Numbered from the stretch's first letter, positions 24,339 through 38,500 are shown. The stretch is DNA of 64,000 bases from Cyclina sinensis (GCA_012932295.1 JAAONU010000016.1:42315241-42379240), one strand, 5' to 3'. Made by a program: numbers and translations. Notes: generated by a model from the letters alone, not told the origin.

Positions 24339-27300
24339 ATGTCTCGTGCACAGGCAGAGAGTGTTATCAAGAACATCATTCGAGAAATAGCCCAAGAATG
24401 TGCAAGCAAAGGACAGGCAGTGTCATGAGACTTTAGTCGCATTTATGGTATGCAAAAGTACTAAACTACCTATCTGACTTAAGCAAACATACAGCTATAA
24501 TTTTTGCTTATTTATGATCTGCCCCTGCAGATGCCTATGATGGTAAGACTAAACACAGTCAAAGCACACATCTACAACAAATCATGATGGAAGGAATGTA
24601 CAGTGTACATGTAGAAGGAACACATTCTTCTGTCCCTTCTGTATTCCAGTCTAAGAATGAATGATGTAAAACAATAAAATGTGTGAATCGGAAAAAATGA
24701 TCATGGTTGTCACCAATTTGAAGACTAGTGTTTCAGCTCAACTTTTTCAGAGAGAGCCAGAAGTGAAGTGTATGTGTTCATTTTGTTGGCATCTATTTTA
24801 TAAGCCCCAATCCTTTGCCTGTGTTTTATGAGATTTTTTTTTTGCTGAGTACAGGTTTTACACTTCTTAGCTTAATTTCAGTCTTCGGAATTTTATACAT
24901 ACCTTTGTTACCAATTTTATCTATGACCATAGCTAAGACAATGGTGACATTTTATGTCATAATCAGTTATAAAAGCTGAAAGATTTTTTTTACTCTGTTT
25001 TAGAATAAAACTAATACAGATAAAGATATAATAACTTATCTTGTTAATTGTTGTTTATAAAAATCAATGGTCAAATTCTGTTTTAAAACCTTTTCACTAT
25101 CCATCAAAAGGAGACAAGCTGGTGATAACAGAAAAAAGTTGATCTCTGATGTATGGTTATCTAATACTCAGAAAGTATCATTCTAAATTTTCAGGTAAAA
25201 GCAGTGGTACTCGATCCATCAAATGAGTTCAATGTAGACAGAACACTGACAAAAGATGATGTGCAGAAGTTGATAAGGGTGAAACATTTTTTTCACATAT
25301 ATCTAAAAAAAAAATAATGTATGACAGGTGTATTACTTAAGAACATTTTGTATTACTTCAAGTAATTATATCAGTAAATTTAACAGATAATTTGATTACT
25401 CTCAATGAATTGTTGCAAGATTTAGCAAATGCATGAATTTACAGTGAAAAATAAAATATTCTCTAATTTGCCAATTATTAAAGATCTTTCTTAATAATTT
25501 TTGGAAAAAAATGTTTTCATTATTTTCATTTCAGTTGTGTGTGGACCGTTTGATGGACACAAGGTCTCCAGCACTAGACACAGTTAAAATGCAAGTCTAC
25601 TTTGACATGAATTACACTACAAGATGTAAGTAGAATGTTAAATTTTAAATTGTGTAATTTCTATTATGCTTTCACTTGACAACTAGTAAATATAATATTA
25701 TTTGAAATTCTATGATTTACAGATATATCCATTAATTCATGGATTCATTCTTTTGATACTAAAAGTTTGCCACATACATTTTATACTTTGTATTTTGATT
25801 TCTAATCATACTCTCAGATTTGACACAAGTATTCTGAGTTCCAAAAACTAATCAAGGAAAAGGTATTTTATCTGAGCTGATATCAAAAACATTACTTCAT
25901 TACTGTTACAACCTTGCATTTTTTTATCTCCCTGTAGCTGATTTCTTGGACGAGCATAGACGTGTTTTAGAATCACGTTTACAGCCCGTGGTTCGTGAGA
26001 TAACCGACAGTAGAGCTCGTACACGTGAGGAACTAGAGAGCTTGTATCGAAAAATTGTGTCTGCTGTGTTACTTAGATCTGGTCTGGGCAGTCCAACTGA
26101 TATTGCTGTTGTCAGGGAGGCCACAGGTGAGTCTAATTAAATAGTGATTAGTGATGATTTTAATTTTTCTGTTGATGCCTCTTTGATGCTGTCTGAGAAA
26201 TGAGGTCGTTATTATTTTTCATGAAAAATCTACCGATACTAGGAAAGGTTATTTAAAGGATATTTTTATTTAAAGTCTGATTTCTACTGATTGTTTAACA
26301 AACTTAAAAAACTTGTGTTTGTGCTCATTAATCCCCATTAAGATTTGTAAATAGTCAAAAGGCTGGGCAGTCTGTCTTTGAAAGTATTGATATACACTTT
26401 GGTCTGAAACAATGTTACAGGTAGATTTCAAATCTTAGTTTTTGATCAAATGGAGAAATGATCATAATTCTTTGAATCCATAATGGACCTGAAAACTTCT
26501 TTTTAGAATCACATTTTTCATTGTATCATATCTTGCTTCCCAGCAAACAATATTGAAGGGACAGAAAAAGAGTTCTTGTAGTAACACCAGAATTTTGTTC
26601 TGTCACAACTTGTTATATTGCATACCAACCATACCTTGATGTCATCTTTCAGCTGCCTTGCAGAGTGTGTTTCCTCAGACTGAACTTGGTACATTCATGT
26701 CACTGACCAAAAGAGACAAGGAAAGACAACTCTTAGAGCTAACAATGATTGTTACTGGTATAAGACTTTTCAACAAGGAGTGTGGAAAAGGTGGAGAGGG
26801 CATTGATGATTGTAAGTAATTGTTGTCAGTTAAAGTTCAGAGAAGCATCATCTTGTTTTGTATCATTAATGATGTAACTTTTTTTAATTAAATAAATTTG
26901 AGAAGGATAAAATGAGCCATTATATGTGCCATGCGATAAAATATGATTCAGTTTTGCTGTGCAACTTGCAATATATAATATTAAGAATATTCATTGTTTC
27001 CCATTATTTCCATAACTGACTTCTAATACTTTAGCATAACAGTTTATGAATGGCTGTTTAGTTCTGAAAAATATTCTAAAGTTTTAGTTCTACTCTGAAA
27101 AGTCTAGTGCAAATACATACTCAATACTTTGGTCTCGTTTTTTACTTGTGTATGGAAGAAAAGAAAATGATTTCACCAGAACTTAACTGAATGTTATGTT
27201 ACTTTTTACAGTGCCAGCTATTCTCAATGAAGCGGTTCCAGCCACTACACAGAATGTAGATGCAGAAATACACACTGCTTTACGTGCTGCAAACAAATAC

Positions 27301-30300
27301 TACAGGTAGAAGAATGGTCTACTTGTCTTCCCATAATATATCTGTAGCATTATGTGTATGTGTGCTTCTAAACATTCTATGTCCAGACGTATGCAGTCTG
27401 ATTTTTATGCTACCCTGAAAAAAATTTGGGGCAACATATAGTCGCCACTTTGTCCTTCCATCATTCTATCACGCTTGTCCAGATTTAATTTAATTGGCCT
27501 TGGGTGGAGCAATTTCAAAATTATTTGGCACCAATGTTCTCTGACAGTGTGTGGTGTGCATGAATGTTGCTCAAAGGTCAAGGTCGCTCTTAGAATTCAA
27601 AGGTCATGTTTTATTACAATATATTTAGCTAGCGTGAATATTTTCAGCTGTATAAACATGTTTTATTTGTAGTGTTTTCTGTCTCTGTCAAAGCGGCATC
27701 AGGGAGCATCCATCAGTTTAATTGATAGTTTTGTAACATTTGCACTCGTGTCTTGTGTTGGTTGCATTACAGAGATTTTTTCTTGTGCACTTATCAAGAA
27801 AAATTCCCCTTGAAGTAATTTTCCAAATTCTACAGAATGAATGAGTACTTCGCATTTATTGAATAGAATATCAGAACTTAACAGTTGTGTTGAAGAGAGA
27901 AAAGTTATATATGATATGACACAATGTTAGTTAAGGAAGCACTCACTGATGTAAATGTTATTTTAGCAGTTGCTTTTTTTTTTAATTTTAGAAGTCACAG
28001 AGTTATATACCTTTGCTAGAATCACATTCAGTTTTAGTCTGTTATTATTGTTCAGTAAATATGTTTATATTTGTGCTTCAGCCTTGGTAGAGAAAATTCA
28101 GGCAGGTGACAGTGCCGAGGGACCATCAGTACAACTGTTAAAAGAGGCACTTATCAACTCACGTCAACATGAGGCTTTCCTTAGGGTCATTCTGGTATGA
28201 AAAATCGATTTGTAATATCAATAATTCTGTAATATGAGAACAGAATTTCTGAAGCAGCACAATACATGCCTTGCTTGACCTGCAAATAATTGCCTCAGTG
28301 AAAAAAATGCTAGATCCCCTCTAGTAAATATGTGAAACCTGTGCAGCCAGTTGAATTAATATTGCTGGTTCTTGAGTGATCTGTCAGTCTTGAGTTGAAG
28401 TTTAAGGTCATTTGAATAAGTAGAGTTGAAGTAAGAAGTAAAACATGTATGAGCTGACTTTCGAAGCGTCCATGTAATATTATCACAATTCGTAGAAGAT
28501 GAAAAATACTTAAATAGCAGTTAGTGAATTTCACAAAAGGCTCTAAATTAAGCGTAAAATGTTTGAATTTGAAAGACAGATTAGTTTGTAGTGTGATCAA
28601 ATTTTTAGAAGATTTAAATATTTATGCATAGCCAGAAATGTTAACTCACTACGTTACAGAATGATGTGATAAGTTGTGCACAGCAAGTAGAAGCGTTAGA
28701 ACAACAGTTAGCTGCTCGTATGGAACAGCTTCAAGCCACGGTCCAGTCTAAAACTGCCGTACCTACTGCACAAGTCTATGTGAGTAAATTATTGTCATAC
28801 AATTACTGTATATCTATAATTACAGTATTACAATTAATATAAATATGTAGTCCTCATACTGAATATCTCTGAAAGATAAGAAATTATGTGATTGTGTCGG
28901 CTATGGAAATCTTCAGTATTGTCAAAGATTTTAATGGTTTTACTTCATCTTATATTAAGCAAACAATTGAGTGACCAGTTTAGCCATTGTTCCAATCTAC
29001 AAGAAGTAAATTATTCTTTCATAGTATTGTTTCAAGTAAGTAAATATTCATTGATTAAAGGGAAACTAATTAGTAATGCTTAGGGTAACAAATGTGTGTG
29101 CTTTTCAATAGTAAAGCATTGACTTTTCTTTCCAAAAACATTCAATCCTTTGATCTTAATCAGAAAACAATGTTTTACTTGTACATAAGTGAAATGAGTA
29201 TGTGACTTTTGACTCACTTAAAACAGAAACAGTTATACTCCATGAATGAAGCGGTTATGGAAATAGAAACTTTTAGCTACCAGAAATAACCCTTACATTA
29301 GCTGGAAAAGTGACTACAAAACTTACATTTCTTTTTTTATTTCAGCCTCAGTTCATCCATTTGTCACAGTTATGGAGTGGCTTCAGGATGAGATGGTCTT
29401 ACTTAGTGTTCTCAGTAACATTCTAGCCAGTCTAGATCCTTTTACAAGGGTATGTGGACTTAGATATATTGATCCTAGGCAATGTATTACTGAAAATTGT
29501 AACCAGTTATGAAATAAGCTATCACTTTTCTAGTCAAGATATTCCCTGAGGTATTTAAAGCAATTTCTGTACAAGTTTTTATTTAGAGTGAGAAATATCA
29601 AGGAGTTTACTGTGATATATTTGATAGAATATAATTGAATGACCTATACTTTATTTATTTTTTGTCACATCCTTTTTAATCACAATTTTTTAGTGTTTCA
29701 GAAATTGATCTTATGTCTTTAATTTGTTCACAGGGTCATAAAGAATTGTTTAATGATGAGGTTTTGATTCCATTCCTTAGTGGTGTCACAATAAAAACTG
29801 ATGAGGAAAGAATTCAAGAGGTAAAACTAAACTCTGCTTGCACCATGCACAGTATATAACCATTCCAGTTTTTTGTCAGCCGTAGAATTCTTCTCCATGA
29901 CAGTGACTGTAAAAATGTAAAGCCACATTTGGACAGCTTGAATAGGATTACATGCAGATGCTTAAAATACTTTATCAAGAGTCACTTTTTAGACTCTCAT
30001 TCCTTTTGTAGGTTGTCCAGTATTAAATACTGGATACAAAACCTAAGCATTAAATGAACATGTATTTCCTTAATTAAAACATGTATTGCTTTTGCAGAAG
30101 TACATGTACATTGTATACAGTCTAGACTCTAGAGCAAGAAATTTTGAAGTCAGTTGTATATTGCACCAAGATATGACTGACGGTGAATTAAAATGTAGTT
30201 CTGCAGTTACCCAATAAACTTATGAGTTTTGGTCGCATTATTTCTTGTAAGAATTTTTTTTTTACTTTCAATGAATCATTTGTCATTTATATGAGTGAAG

Positions 30301-33300
30301 ACTTAAGCCATTTTTTTTCAGACATCTGGAGCAGAGTTCAGGGTGAATCCGAAAGACTTCCGAGAATTAGACTGGCTGTTTCCAGAAACCACAAAAAATT
30401 TTAATAAATTACCTCTTCAGTATAAAGTAAGTGCATTTTTTTTCTTACTTAAGTTGAAAATAATGATATGTAAGTAATTCATTTGATGCTCAGTTGTCAT
30501 CGTATAAGTCCATACATACCTTGGTGGTATGATAACTTTAGTGCAAAAAATGATAATCTCTCAGTATCTTTCAGAAAGAAAACCATTGTACTCAGCTGAA
30601 CTCATTATGCCGTCAAATGAGATTAGACAATATTATCAAAGGCCATAAAGTATATAGTATATATAGTTAAAGTTATATAGTATAAAAAAAATGATTGATT
30701 TTCGGCAGATTTTCAGTTGATTTTCTGCAACCAGTAGAGTGGTCATGTTTTTCATTAAACATGAAAATACAAGCAACATGGTGCCTGTTCATATTTTATG
30801 CATCAAACATTATAACTTAAATCCAAAAAGTAGAACATTCCAATAATCATGAAATGTAGGGTGCAGTTTAGTAAAATTCAGATTAGTAGAATAAATCCCT
30901 TAAATTCTAATTGTTTCCTTTTGTATTTACATGTTTGGAACATTTTTGTAATACAGGGCTTTTGTGCATGGGCACTAGCGAAATATGATCGTTTATTACT
31001 ACCTGCTAATCCAGAGATAGGAGTTCTGCGATACAAAGATCATTACTATGCCTTCTCATCTAGAAAAGCTGCGACAGAGTTTGCCAATAATATAGAAGGG
31101 TAAGAACTTATAACACTTGAGCAAATTAATGTTGCTTGAAGTTTTACAGAATTAAAGCATGTCTTCAGGTTTCAAATTTATATGTTTTATGTGATGCCTT
31201 TCATGGGTTTATGATTCAGTATTTGCCAGTATGATCACATTTTGCAAGGTCATCTGGCAGTTACACTTATCATAATGCCAGTATAGAAGTGTTATGGCCT
31301 AGCTCAGATTGCATTTAACAGACTTTCTTTAAGAAATTTTTAAAGGCTGACTTTTGGCTAGTTAAGCATTCTTCATGCCTATACACAATGCATATGCCTG
31401 CAGAAAGATTCTATCATCAATATTCTGTTTGTATTTATTGTAGATTCATACACCAAGTTGCTGAAGGTGCAAAGAGAAGTCCTGAGCTTATTCAGTTACT
31501 AGAACTACATACCCAGTTTGCTACCATCACACCTTACACACAGGTAGTAGTATTCTCAATAACCATTGTGTCATATATACCAAATTTCCCATGTATAGGT
31601 TGATCTAGAAGTAAATGCGCATGTTAACTTTAATATCCTAGATATATGTATGTGAATACCATAAGTTAGTGAAAGAGAAGTTTATTGATGAAAACATATT
31701 ACTACCAACAGTGTGGTTTTGTTGGAACAGTTTCCTGATTTTATCAAGTTCAAACCTCAAGAATCCACTACGGAAAATTCAGTTTTTTTTGTACATGAAG
31801 GAGGGTAGACTTTCCACAAAAGAAGAGTTTTATGTATGAGGTATAAATGGAGAATTAAAGTGGTTTTTTTTGTATTTTTATACCTATTTTATTTCTCTGT
31901 TACAACAACTGGTTACCTGTTATAAAAATTATGTATTCTAATTGCTCAAAAGTATTAATGCAAATCAGTAAGACAGTGAAGAATTACTGTACAATATTTG
32001 ATTTACAGGGTAAGGACCAGGGTCGTATGATTGAAAAACCTGTGACGAAATGTGACAGTGAAACTCAGACAGACACACATATATTAGAGTCAAATATTGT
32101 CAAATCTTATGAATGGAATGAATGGGAACTTAGAAGAAAAGCTATCAAACTGGTAAATTTGATTTCTTTTACTCCATCAGAAAAGTATTGATTTTTGAAA
32201 AATCAGCCAAATTATAATTGTTTATCACATCAGAAGGTGGTTTTTCAGTAGTATCCTTTTAGAGTGATCATGATGGTAATAGATCTATGCTTGAACCATT
32301 GCCCCCTTTGCAATAAGAGCTAAATCAGGTTTGATTTTAACATGTGTTATAATGGTTAAGTGCTGTGTATACTTAAATTGCATTTATTTATTATATGCTT
32401 AAATTGCAATTGTTCAGTATATGCCTTAATCGCATTTTGATCAGTGTATGCTTAAATTGCTATTAACCATCCCTGAAAGTTAATTTATATCATTTCTTTC
32501 AGTAGTTAACAACATAACAGCTAATTAGATATATATGAAAACTGTAGAAATTCAAGTATTTCCTGCAAATGGTAAATGAAAAGCATGTGTTGCAATTTTT
32601 TAAGGATATTTTTCCTATATTATTAGTATACCAGTCAAAATTAAAGTTTGCTGTCAATTTTAGGCCAATCTACGTACCCGTGTGACGCATTCCATGCAGA
32701 CCAACCTCAGCAATATGAGACGAGATACAGCCATACAAGTCTGGCCACCAAAGTATGTGTTCATTGTAAACCTATTTAGAATATATCAATTATTCTGCTT
32801 CCCTGTTTCATAAGCCATAACAGAAAATTGCTTTCTATCATTCCTATCTTTAAATTTACTATCATTTGAATTCATTCATAATGCAAATCATTTAGATGGC
32901 CCAGGGTAAGGTTATGGTTTTGTAAAGATGCCATTATATGCAATTTACATTATATATGCTTGTCCTATTAAATGTTCCGCAAGTAGATGATTTAAATGTA
33001 CAAACTAAAAACCCAGACAGTTGCATGAACATATAATACTGAAGTTTCATTGAACCTTAGTGAAATTGTCTGTTGGATTCAGTTTACTTTCTAAATCACC
33101 ATGATGCAGAAATACTTTGAGCATCAGCAGTTTTCACAAACATGCTAGATTGTGCTGAGACCCTTCAAGAACAGGAGCAATCAGGATTACATACTTGGCC
33201 TCTGTCTTTGTCAGTTAATTCCTACAAGAAATTTATAATAATTGGAGGGATTTTCCAAGGACTATCCTTTCAAAGCCGTCTGCTTCCTCCTTTCAGTGTG

Positions 33301-33505
33301 TTATAGTGTACATCTAGTTTACATGCAAGTTTCTATGTGTGTCCTTCTTTGATATTTTAGGGAACAAACAACACAGACCAAGGAGGATAATTATACCAAT
33401 GTACCGAAGCCACAAGTGTTCTTGGCAGGACTTCGTGGCGGTGGTATGTCCGAACCCACCAAGATGACTAAGATGGATCTCACCATTGATGTCGACCAGA
33501 CGTAA
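24339..33505 (+). CDS. CFAP206: CFAP206, cilia- and flagella-associated protein 206
   Basis: Axonemal protein. Its Tetrahymena homologue FAP206 docks radial spoke RS2 and dynein c to the microtubule doublet. Sixteen coding exons: 24339-24447, 25195-25278, 25535-25625, 25938-26126, 26653-26811, 27212-27305, 28082-28194, 28660-28779, 29346-29449, 29734-29820, 30322-30426, 30957-31099, 31444-31543, 32009-32152, 32664-32752 and 33361-33505. All have GT-AG borders. Family hallmarks include QAESVI near the start, ITDSRA, ESLYRKIVSAVLLRSGLGSP, GIRLFNKECGKGGEGIDDLP, ELIQLLELH, SYEWNEWELRRKAIKLANLR and VFLAGLRGG. The length after correction is 624 residues, close to the 622 of the human protein. Three single-base breaks interrupt the frame: an extra base near 24426, an extra base near 27301 (read as KYT-A-L across the junction) and a missing base near 29383. 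Splice phases agree elsewhere, so assembly errors are likelier than pseudogenisation. The first ATG has family-like sequence from residue 1. An AATAAA follows 126 bases after the stop. Confidence 0.95.
27410..27625 (+). repeat. Dispersed repeat in CFAP206 intron 6
   Basis: The segment starting with 'ggggcaacatatagtcgcca' through 'cttgtccagatttaatttaa' and 'caaaggtcaaggtcgctctt' has the layout of a mollusc dispersed repeat. It lies entirely between exons 6 and 7 and does not touch a splice site. Confidence 0.5.
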
Positions 33506-33630
33506 TACAGAGAACAGCATTTTTAAGAACTTAAAAATAGTTGAAAGAAAATGTTGAAAAATACAGAAAATAGGAACAAAACTTTTATGAAAATATTTGT
33601 TGAAAGAAAAGGCTTGAACGGAGAAATTTG

Positions 33631-33636
33631 AATAAA
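33631..33636 (+). terminator. Poly(A) signal AATAAA for CFAP206
   Basis: Canonical AATAAA 126 bases after the CFAP206 stop codon. It is the first such hexamer on this strand downstream of the gene. Confidence 0.6.
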
Positions 33637-34571
33637 TGAGGATTTCGTAACTTGATGCCGTTCATATTAAAATTCTAATTAACCACTGGTTCATCTGAGC
33701 ATGCATTGTTCTATTCCATTATACTTAATAGTGCATTGATTACTTTTTACTCCAAATTTCTGGAGGTAATTTACAAACATATTTGAGATAAAATTCAAAC
33801 AATGTATGTATGTTTCTATTTTTCGATTCTCATGTTTTGTTTTCATTTTTTTCTAATTCTTTCAGTTTTTTTATTTTATTTATTTATTTATTTTTTGTAA
33901 TTTTGTAAGTCATTGTACCCTTTGAAATTTTTAATTGCAAGAAAAACTGATTGTAAGATACCTGTATTTGATTCAGCTTAAAAATGTTACATTACATATG
34001 TTTTCCTTTGTTCCTGTGATAGGTGTTAAGAGATATTATCTTATAAAGAAAAAGTGACAATTTTAAATCCCTAGTTTTTATCTATCAGACCCTTTATATT
34101 TCAATGCAAGTAATATTTGGAGCCCTTTTAAAGCATCTTTTGTTTAATCTCTTTCTTTCTTCTTCTTTAATTTTTTTCCATGTTTTTCTTTCTGTGTGTT
34201 TGTTCCTTGGTTTTTCTGGTGTTGGTGTGAGATAGAAGAATATTATCCAAGACCCAGACAGAATAGAGATACTGTAGCAAGCATATCACTATTTATAATC
34301 AAAGGGAAGTAACTCCAGCAGCATATGCACAGACAAACGTGTAGAGAACAAAATACACAAATATAAAGGCTTAACAATTTGCTTGAAGGGTTGCTTGAAT
34401 ATAGTCAGTGAATTGTATTTGATACAGTCAAACTTCCATTTAGATAGGAGACAGCAAAATCGCAAACACTTCTTAGATTCCACAGTATCCTTATAGCCAG
34501 CAAATGTTTTACTATAGATTTATTTTCATGAGTATAATGTCAAACAGAAAAATGTATATCAACTACATAAG
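33637..34571. other. Intergenic between convergent CFAP206 and the NPF-repeat gene
   Basis: AT-rich, with T-rich runs near 33840-33900 and 34140-34200. No coding exon or repeat family was recognised. Confidence 0.5.
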
Positions 34572-34577
34572 TTTATT
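34572..34577 (-). terminator. Poly(A) signal AATAAA (minus strand) for the NPF-repeat gene
   Basis: TTTATT on the + strand reads AATAAA on the minus strand, 38 bases past the stop at 34615-34617. It supports a genuine 3' end on the minus strand. Confidence 0.6.
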
Positions 34578-34614
34578 TGTCAAACGTTCCATTTACATAT
34601 ATTTAGTCTACACG

Positions 34615-35592
34615 TTAACCAACGGATTCCTGGTTGGCACTGAATGAAAAATTGCCGCCCGATCCATTTGACTCGTTCCCTCCAAAACCAGAGCCAAATC
34701 CTGCAGTCTGGTTCGACTTTTTCTCGCCCCATCCGCTGGAGCCAAAGCCCCCCATTTGCATACTCGAGTTACCTCCCATAGGTCCCCAGGGGTTGGTTCC
34801 GTTTGCAAGTCCAAAACCTCCCCCAAAACCATTCCCTTTTTGTCCAAATCCTGACCCACTCCCAAATGTGGACTGGCCTCCATTTCCAAAACTTCCACCC
34901 GCAAACGGATGGTTGGTTCCATTAGATGGTCCACCGAAATTTCCACCAAATGGATTATTACCTCCAGTAGACGGTCCACCAAAACTTCCACCAAATGGGT
35001 TACTGCTGCCATTGGGTGGGGTTCCAAAACTTCCGCCAAGCGGACCATTTCCACCTGAAGACGGTCCACCAAAACTTCCACCAAATGGATTACTACTGCT
35101 ATTCGACGGCGCTGCAAAACTCCCCCCAAACGGATTGCTTCCTCCAGTAGATGATGCCCCTCCACTAAAGCTACCTGCAAAAGGGTTTGAACCAGTACCG
35201 TTAGGCGATCCAAAACCAGCCCCGCCAAACGGATTTGATGATTTCCCTCCAACTGGAGAACCAAACCCGCCGGTCTTGTCACCACCCTGTCCTCCCCAAC
35301 CCAGACTACTAGCCCCGCCTCCTTGCGACCCGCTATTGTTGTCACCAGACGGTGGTCCTAATCCTCCACTAGGAGAACCAAACCCTTCTTTGTCGCCTGC
35401 ACTATTTCCACCCTGTCCATTCCAGCCTAGACTACTGGTCCCCACTGTTATTTTCACCAGAAAGAGGACCAAACCCTGGTACGCTCGACCCTTCGGATCT
35501 TCCGTCGCTACCACTGCTGCCCCATCCAAGACTTGCGGCCCCGTTACTGCTCTCTGACCCGCCGAGTTGGCGAATTTGAATATGTCTTGTCT
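34615..35592 (-). CDS. Last exon of a Gly/Ser/Asn/Pro-rich NPF-repeat protein (partial, one frame break)
   Basis: Not assigned to a named family. The exon begins after an acceptor (ttcag, exon edge at 35592, one base of the first codon in the previous exon) and runs 325 codons to the stop after one correction. Two or three upstream copies carry a SLGW...FG.LSG.NNSG motif. They are followed by units of about 15 residues of the type NPFGGSFGGPSNGSS, with six NPF tripeptides plus one NHPF, and a tail rich in GFG and ending NQESVG. NPF is the ligand of EH domains (endocytic adaptors), so an adaptor role is possible but inferred from the motif alone. The first 50 or so codons are in another frame: a run of four C at 35440-35443 appears one base too long. 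Upstream exons were not found between here and 38.7 kb. The antisense strand is also open over most of this span because of composition. Confidence 0.65.
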   Translation of the reverse strand, partial: RQDIFKFANSAGQRAVTGPQVLDGAAVVATEDPKGRAYQGLVLFLVKITVGTSSLGWNGQGGNSAGDKEGFGSPSGGLGPPSGDNNSGSQGGGASSLGWGGQGGDKTGGFGSPVGGKSSNPFGGAGFGSPNGTGSNPFAGSFSGGASSTGGSNPFGGSFAAPSNSSSNPFGGSFGGPSSGGNGPLGGSFGTPPNGSSNPFGGSFGGPSTGGNNPFGGNFGGPSNGTNHPFAGGSFGNGGQSTFGSGSGFGQKGNGFGGGFGLANGTNPWGPMGGNSSMQMGGFGSSGWGEKKSNQTAGFGSGFGGNESNGSGGNFSFSANQESVG

Positions 35593-38500
35593 CTGAAATC
35601 GTTAGAAATTAGATATCTAAAAATGTGTTTTTCTTTAAAGAAGAACTGTCGGTCCTACAGACGCAATGCTTGTTTATCGTCGTCGTATATGGCAATTTGA
35701 GTGACTCTGTACCAAACTTTAAACAATGTATAGCTCATGTTTGCAGTGCGATATTTGGAAAAATATGACAAGCTAAAACAAATTAAACTGCTTACAAGAA
35801 ATTCAAAGAAATCGTATTACCACATCCTGAAAGCAAGAGAAGTGTTATAGGAATACTCCACTGTTCAAACATCTTGTATCATTAGAAGTCAACTTCAAAT
35901 GACCTAAAGGGCGACACTGTGCCATATCAGAAGATGAAGTTCCATATCTGAACATTTAGATCAAAGATAAGAAAAACTAACCGGGTTTCATTTGAATTAA
36001 ATCGTTTGTTTGTTGTTGTTGTTTGTATTTTGTGTGTTTGATTTTTTGTTTGTTTTTTTTTTTTTTTCGTTTCTATTTATTCATTTCCCGTATTTCCTTT
36101 GTTCTCACCAACTTTCCCTTATTTTTCTGCTACGCCGACGTAAAACTATACTCATTCTTTAAAAAAAAAAATCGGAAAACACAGACATCTGAGCCATTGA
36201 TATGTAACCATACTTATATTCTGGTTGCTGACTTCATCAAAATGTAATATAAATATAATTCTGAACAGACACATTTTGCAAGAAAGAAAGGGTAACTCTG
36301 TCAGTTTTGTGTATAACTAAGAGTTAATTAACATAAACAGAAACATTTAATTTCGGCTACTGAAGCCAGGATGATGTTATATATTAGGTCCCAGGTAACT
36401 TCAGTAGAAAGGCTGGTCATACAAGAATAAAAATTCAAATATTACGGACCCATAGCAAAAAGGGCCTCCTATTTGCTTGATTACTACATTGTCCTAGTAA
36501 TTGTGAAACGTAGAGATTTCAGTTGATATACATGTCATGGACTTTATTTCATGTGCTTACTGTTTTTATATTTGCCATCATGTTTTACATTCCTGTTTAT
36601 ATATTTCTATACCGAAATAAATCATATCAAGCTTGGAACACTGTTTCAAATAATGATTAACTTACGATGCTTGTTGACAGATTCAAAGACGAGAAGCTTA
36701 GAATACTTTTTGTTCGACCAAAATAATCTTGCATATGTAAAAGAATATCTATCTTAAATATGAAAAGCACTTACAGTTTACAAGCTTATCACTAGAAGTA
36801 AAAACTTTTGGTCTGCTGACTATCTTTGAAAAAAAAAATATCTAAATTTCTTTAAAGTAACAAAAACATTTATGTAAAAAAAATGCTGAATGCAAGACTG
36901 TTTGTGATGTTTAATTCTAATACCTTTGATTATGTGTTTGGTAACGCAATAAAAGGCTAATTACTGAAAATTAAACAAATCCACATGTACACAATGCACC
37001 CTGCTAACAATCTAATATACCATCTCTGACGATAAAAGATTCTATTTCTAGTTAATGATTACATTAATTGATAATTAATTAGCTAATCATTGAGTCGGAG
37101 AATACTTGCTTTATTGTCAGACGGATTTAATTAATAGCACACATTATCAGAGAGTACATGTCAACAAGTAATCGTTAGTTTGGCTCATTTTATAAGTATA
37201 TATGTATAATCTTATCATGTATGCAGCATACAGTTTTGTAATTTCATTCATGAGTTAGAGACTACGGATAAAGTATTTTGGTAAGTATATTTACGTCGAT
37301 TCCTATTTCACACTAAATGTTTAATATGAAAAATCAGAGGAGGGAGGCAATACAGAACTAAAATTTTCTGTAATTCTTTCATAGCAGATAATTTTGGGGA
37401 GAAAAATTTATATACATGCAACCTATTTTTCTCCATATTTCTAACCTAATAGTTTGTTGTTGTTTGGGTTTTTATTAAATATCAATGATATTGCAACAAT
37501 AAAATAAATCGACCAAACACGATAAGAGACATAAAAATTTCAAGAGTTAATTTGAATTTGAAAGTGATGAAAATAGCGTCTATAACTGTGCGCTAGATCG
37601 AGTGGTGAAAGCGTTAAGATTCTAAATGCATTAGATAAACAAAAGGAAGAATCTTTTCGCTTTTATTCGTTAAAAAGAAGTTTTTCCTTTTATCAAATTA
37701 GGTTGTCGGAAATAAAGGTGCTTATAAAAAATGTTTTTACCTGTCTCAATATTTATTAAATGCTGAATTAAATTTTGCACATATGTTGAAAAGACCCGTA
37801 AGGTATTATCACGCGGCACGTGTCAACGTGTTAATTCCCGCGATGGCACTAAACACCACGTGTATAGATTGTTGTCAAATCACACAGTTTCAATGACCAA
37901 TACTTCCGTTTGGAAATGGTGACATATGGAATAAATAAACAACGATCTGAATTTAAAGAAAAAGTCATTGAAAGAACAACTTCAGTTTCATTAATTTTGC
38001 CAAAATGTTGTCAAATTTCATTTAAAATTATTCTACATGTATAGGTTGTTTTAGTTGCATTACTAGGTTCTATTAAAGAAGTCTCAAATATAGCTAGAAA
38101 GTCTACTAAAAGAAAATCTATAGAATAACAATAAATACTACTTTTTTTCAAAAAAAACTGGATTGCAATTAGAAGGGAGGTAAGTGTAAATACTTCTTTT
38201 TTTATAAATTTAAATTTATGTGTGTCATTTCTGAAGCAAGAAATATTTGACTTCCTTCAGTCGTTTCTTTTCCTGATAATAGAAAAATGACAGGCTGATT
38301 TTTATCATAAATATTATAAATATACCAATTAAACAAAGATGCATAGATTTAATGTTTTGATAAACTTGTCAAGCATATTATTCCGCTGCGGCTTAACACA
38401 CATGTAAAAACTAAGAGATATTTCTGATGTATTTTAGGAGATTTTTATCATAAAAAATGACAAGTGCGTTAACATTTAGACTTATTTATTTACAATGTTG

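Noticed and set aside
24339..33505. CFAP206 as a pseudogene
   Set aside because: All 16 exons, splice sites, phases and family motifs are preserved; only three single-base breaks are present, and similar breaks occur in neighbouring genes.
34634..35557. 307-codon Pro-rich open frame on the + strand opposite the NPF-repeat exon
   Set aside because: It is the antisense of Gly/Pro/Ser-rich codons. The minus strand has the acceptor, the periodic motif and a poly(A) signal; the + frame has none.
35796..35826. Upstream exon of the NPF-repeat gene (acceptor and GTAAGC donor on the minus strand)
   Set aside because: In the phase required by the next exon the 31-base piece contains a stop codon.
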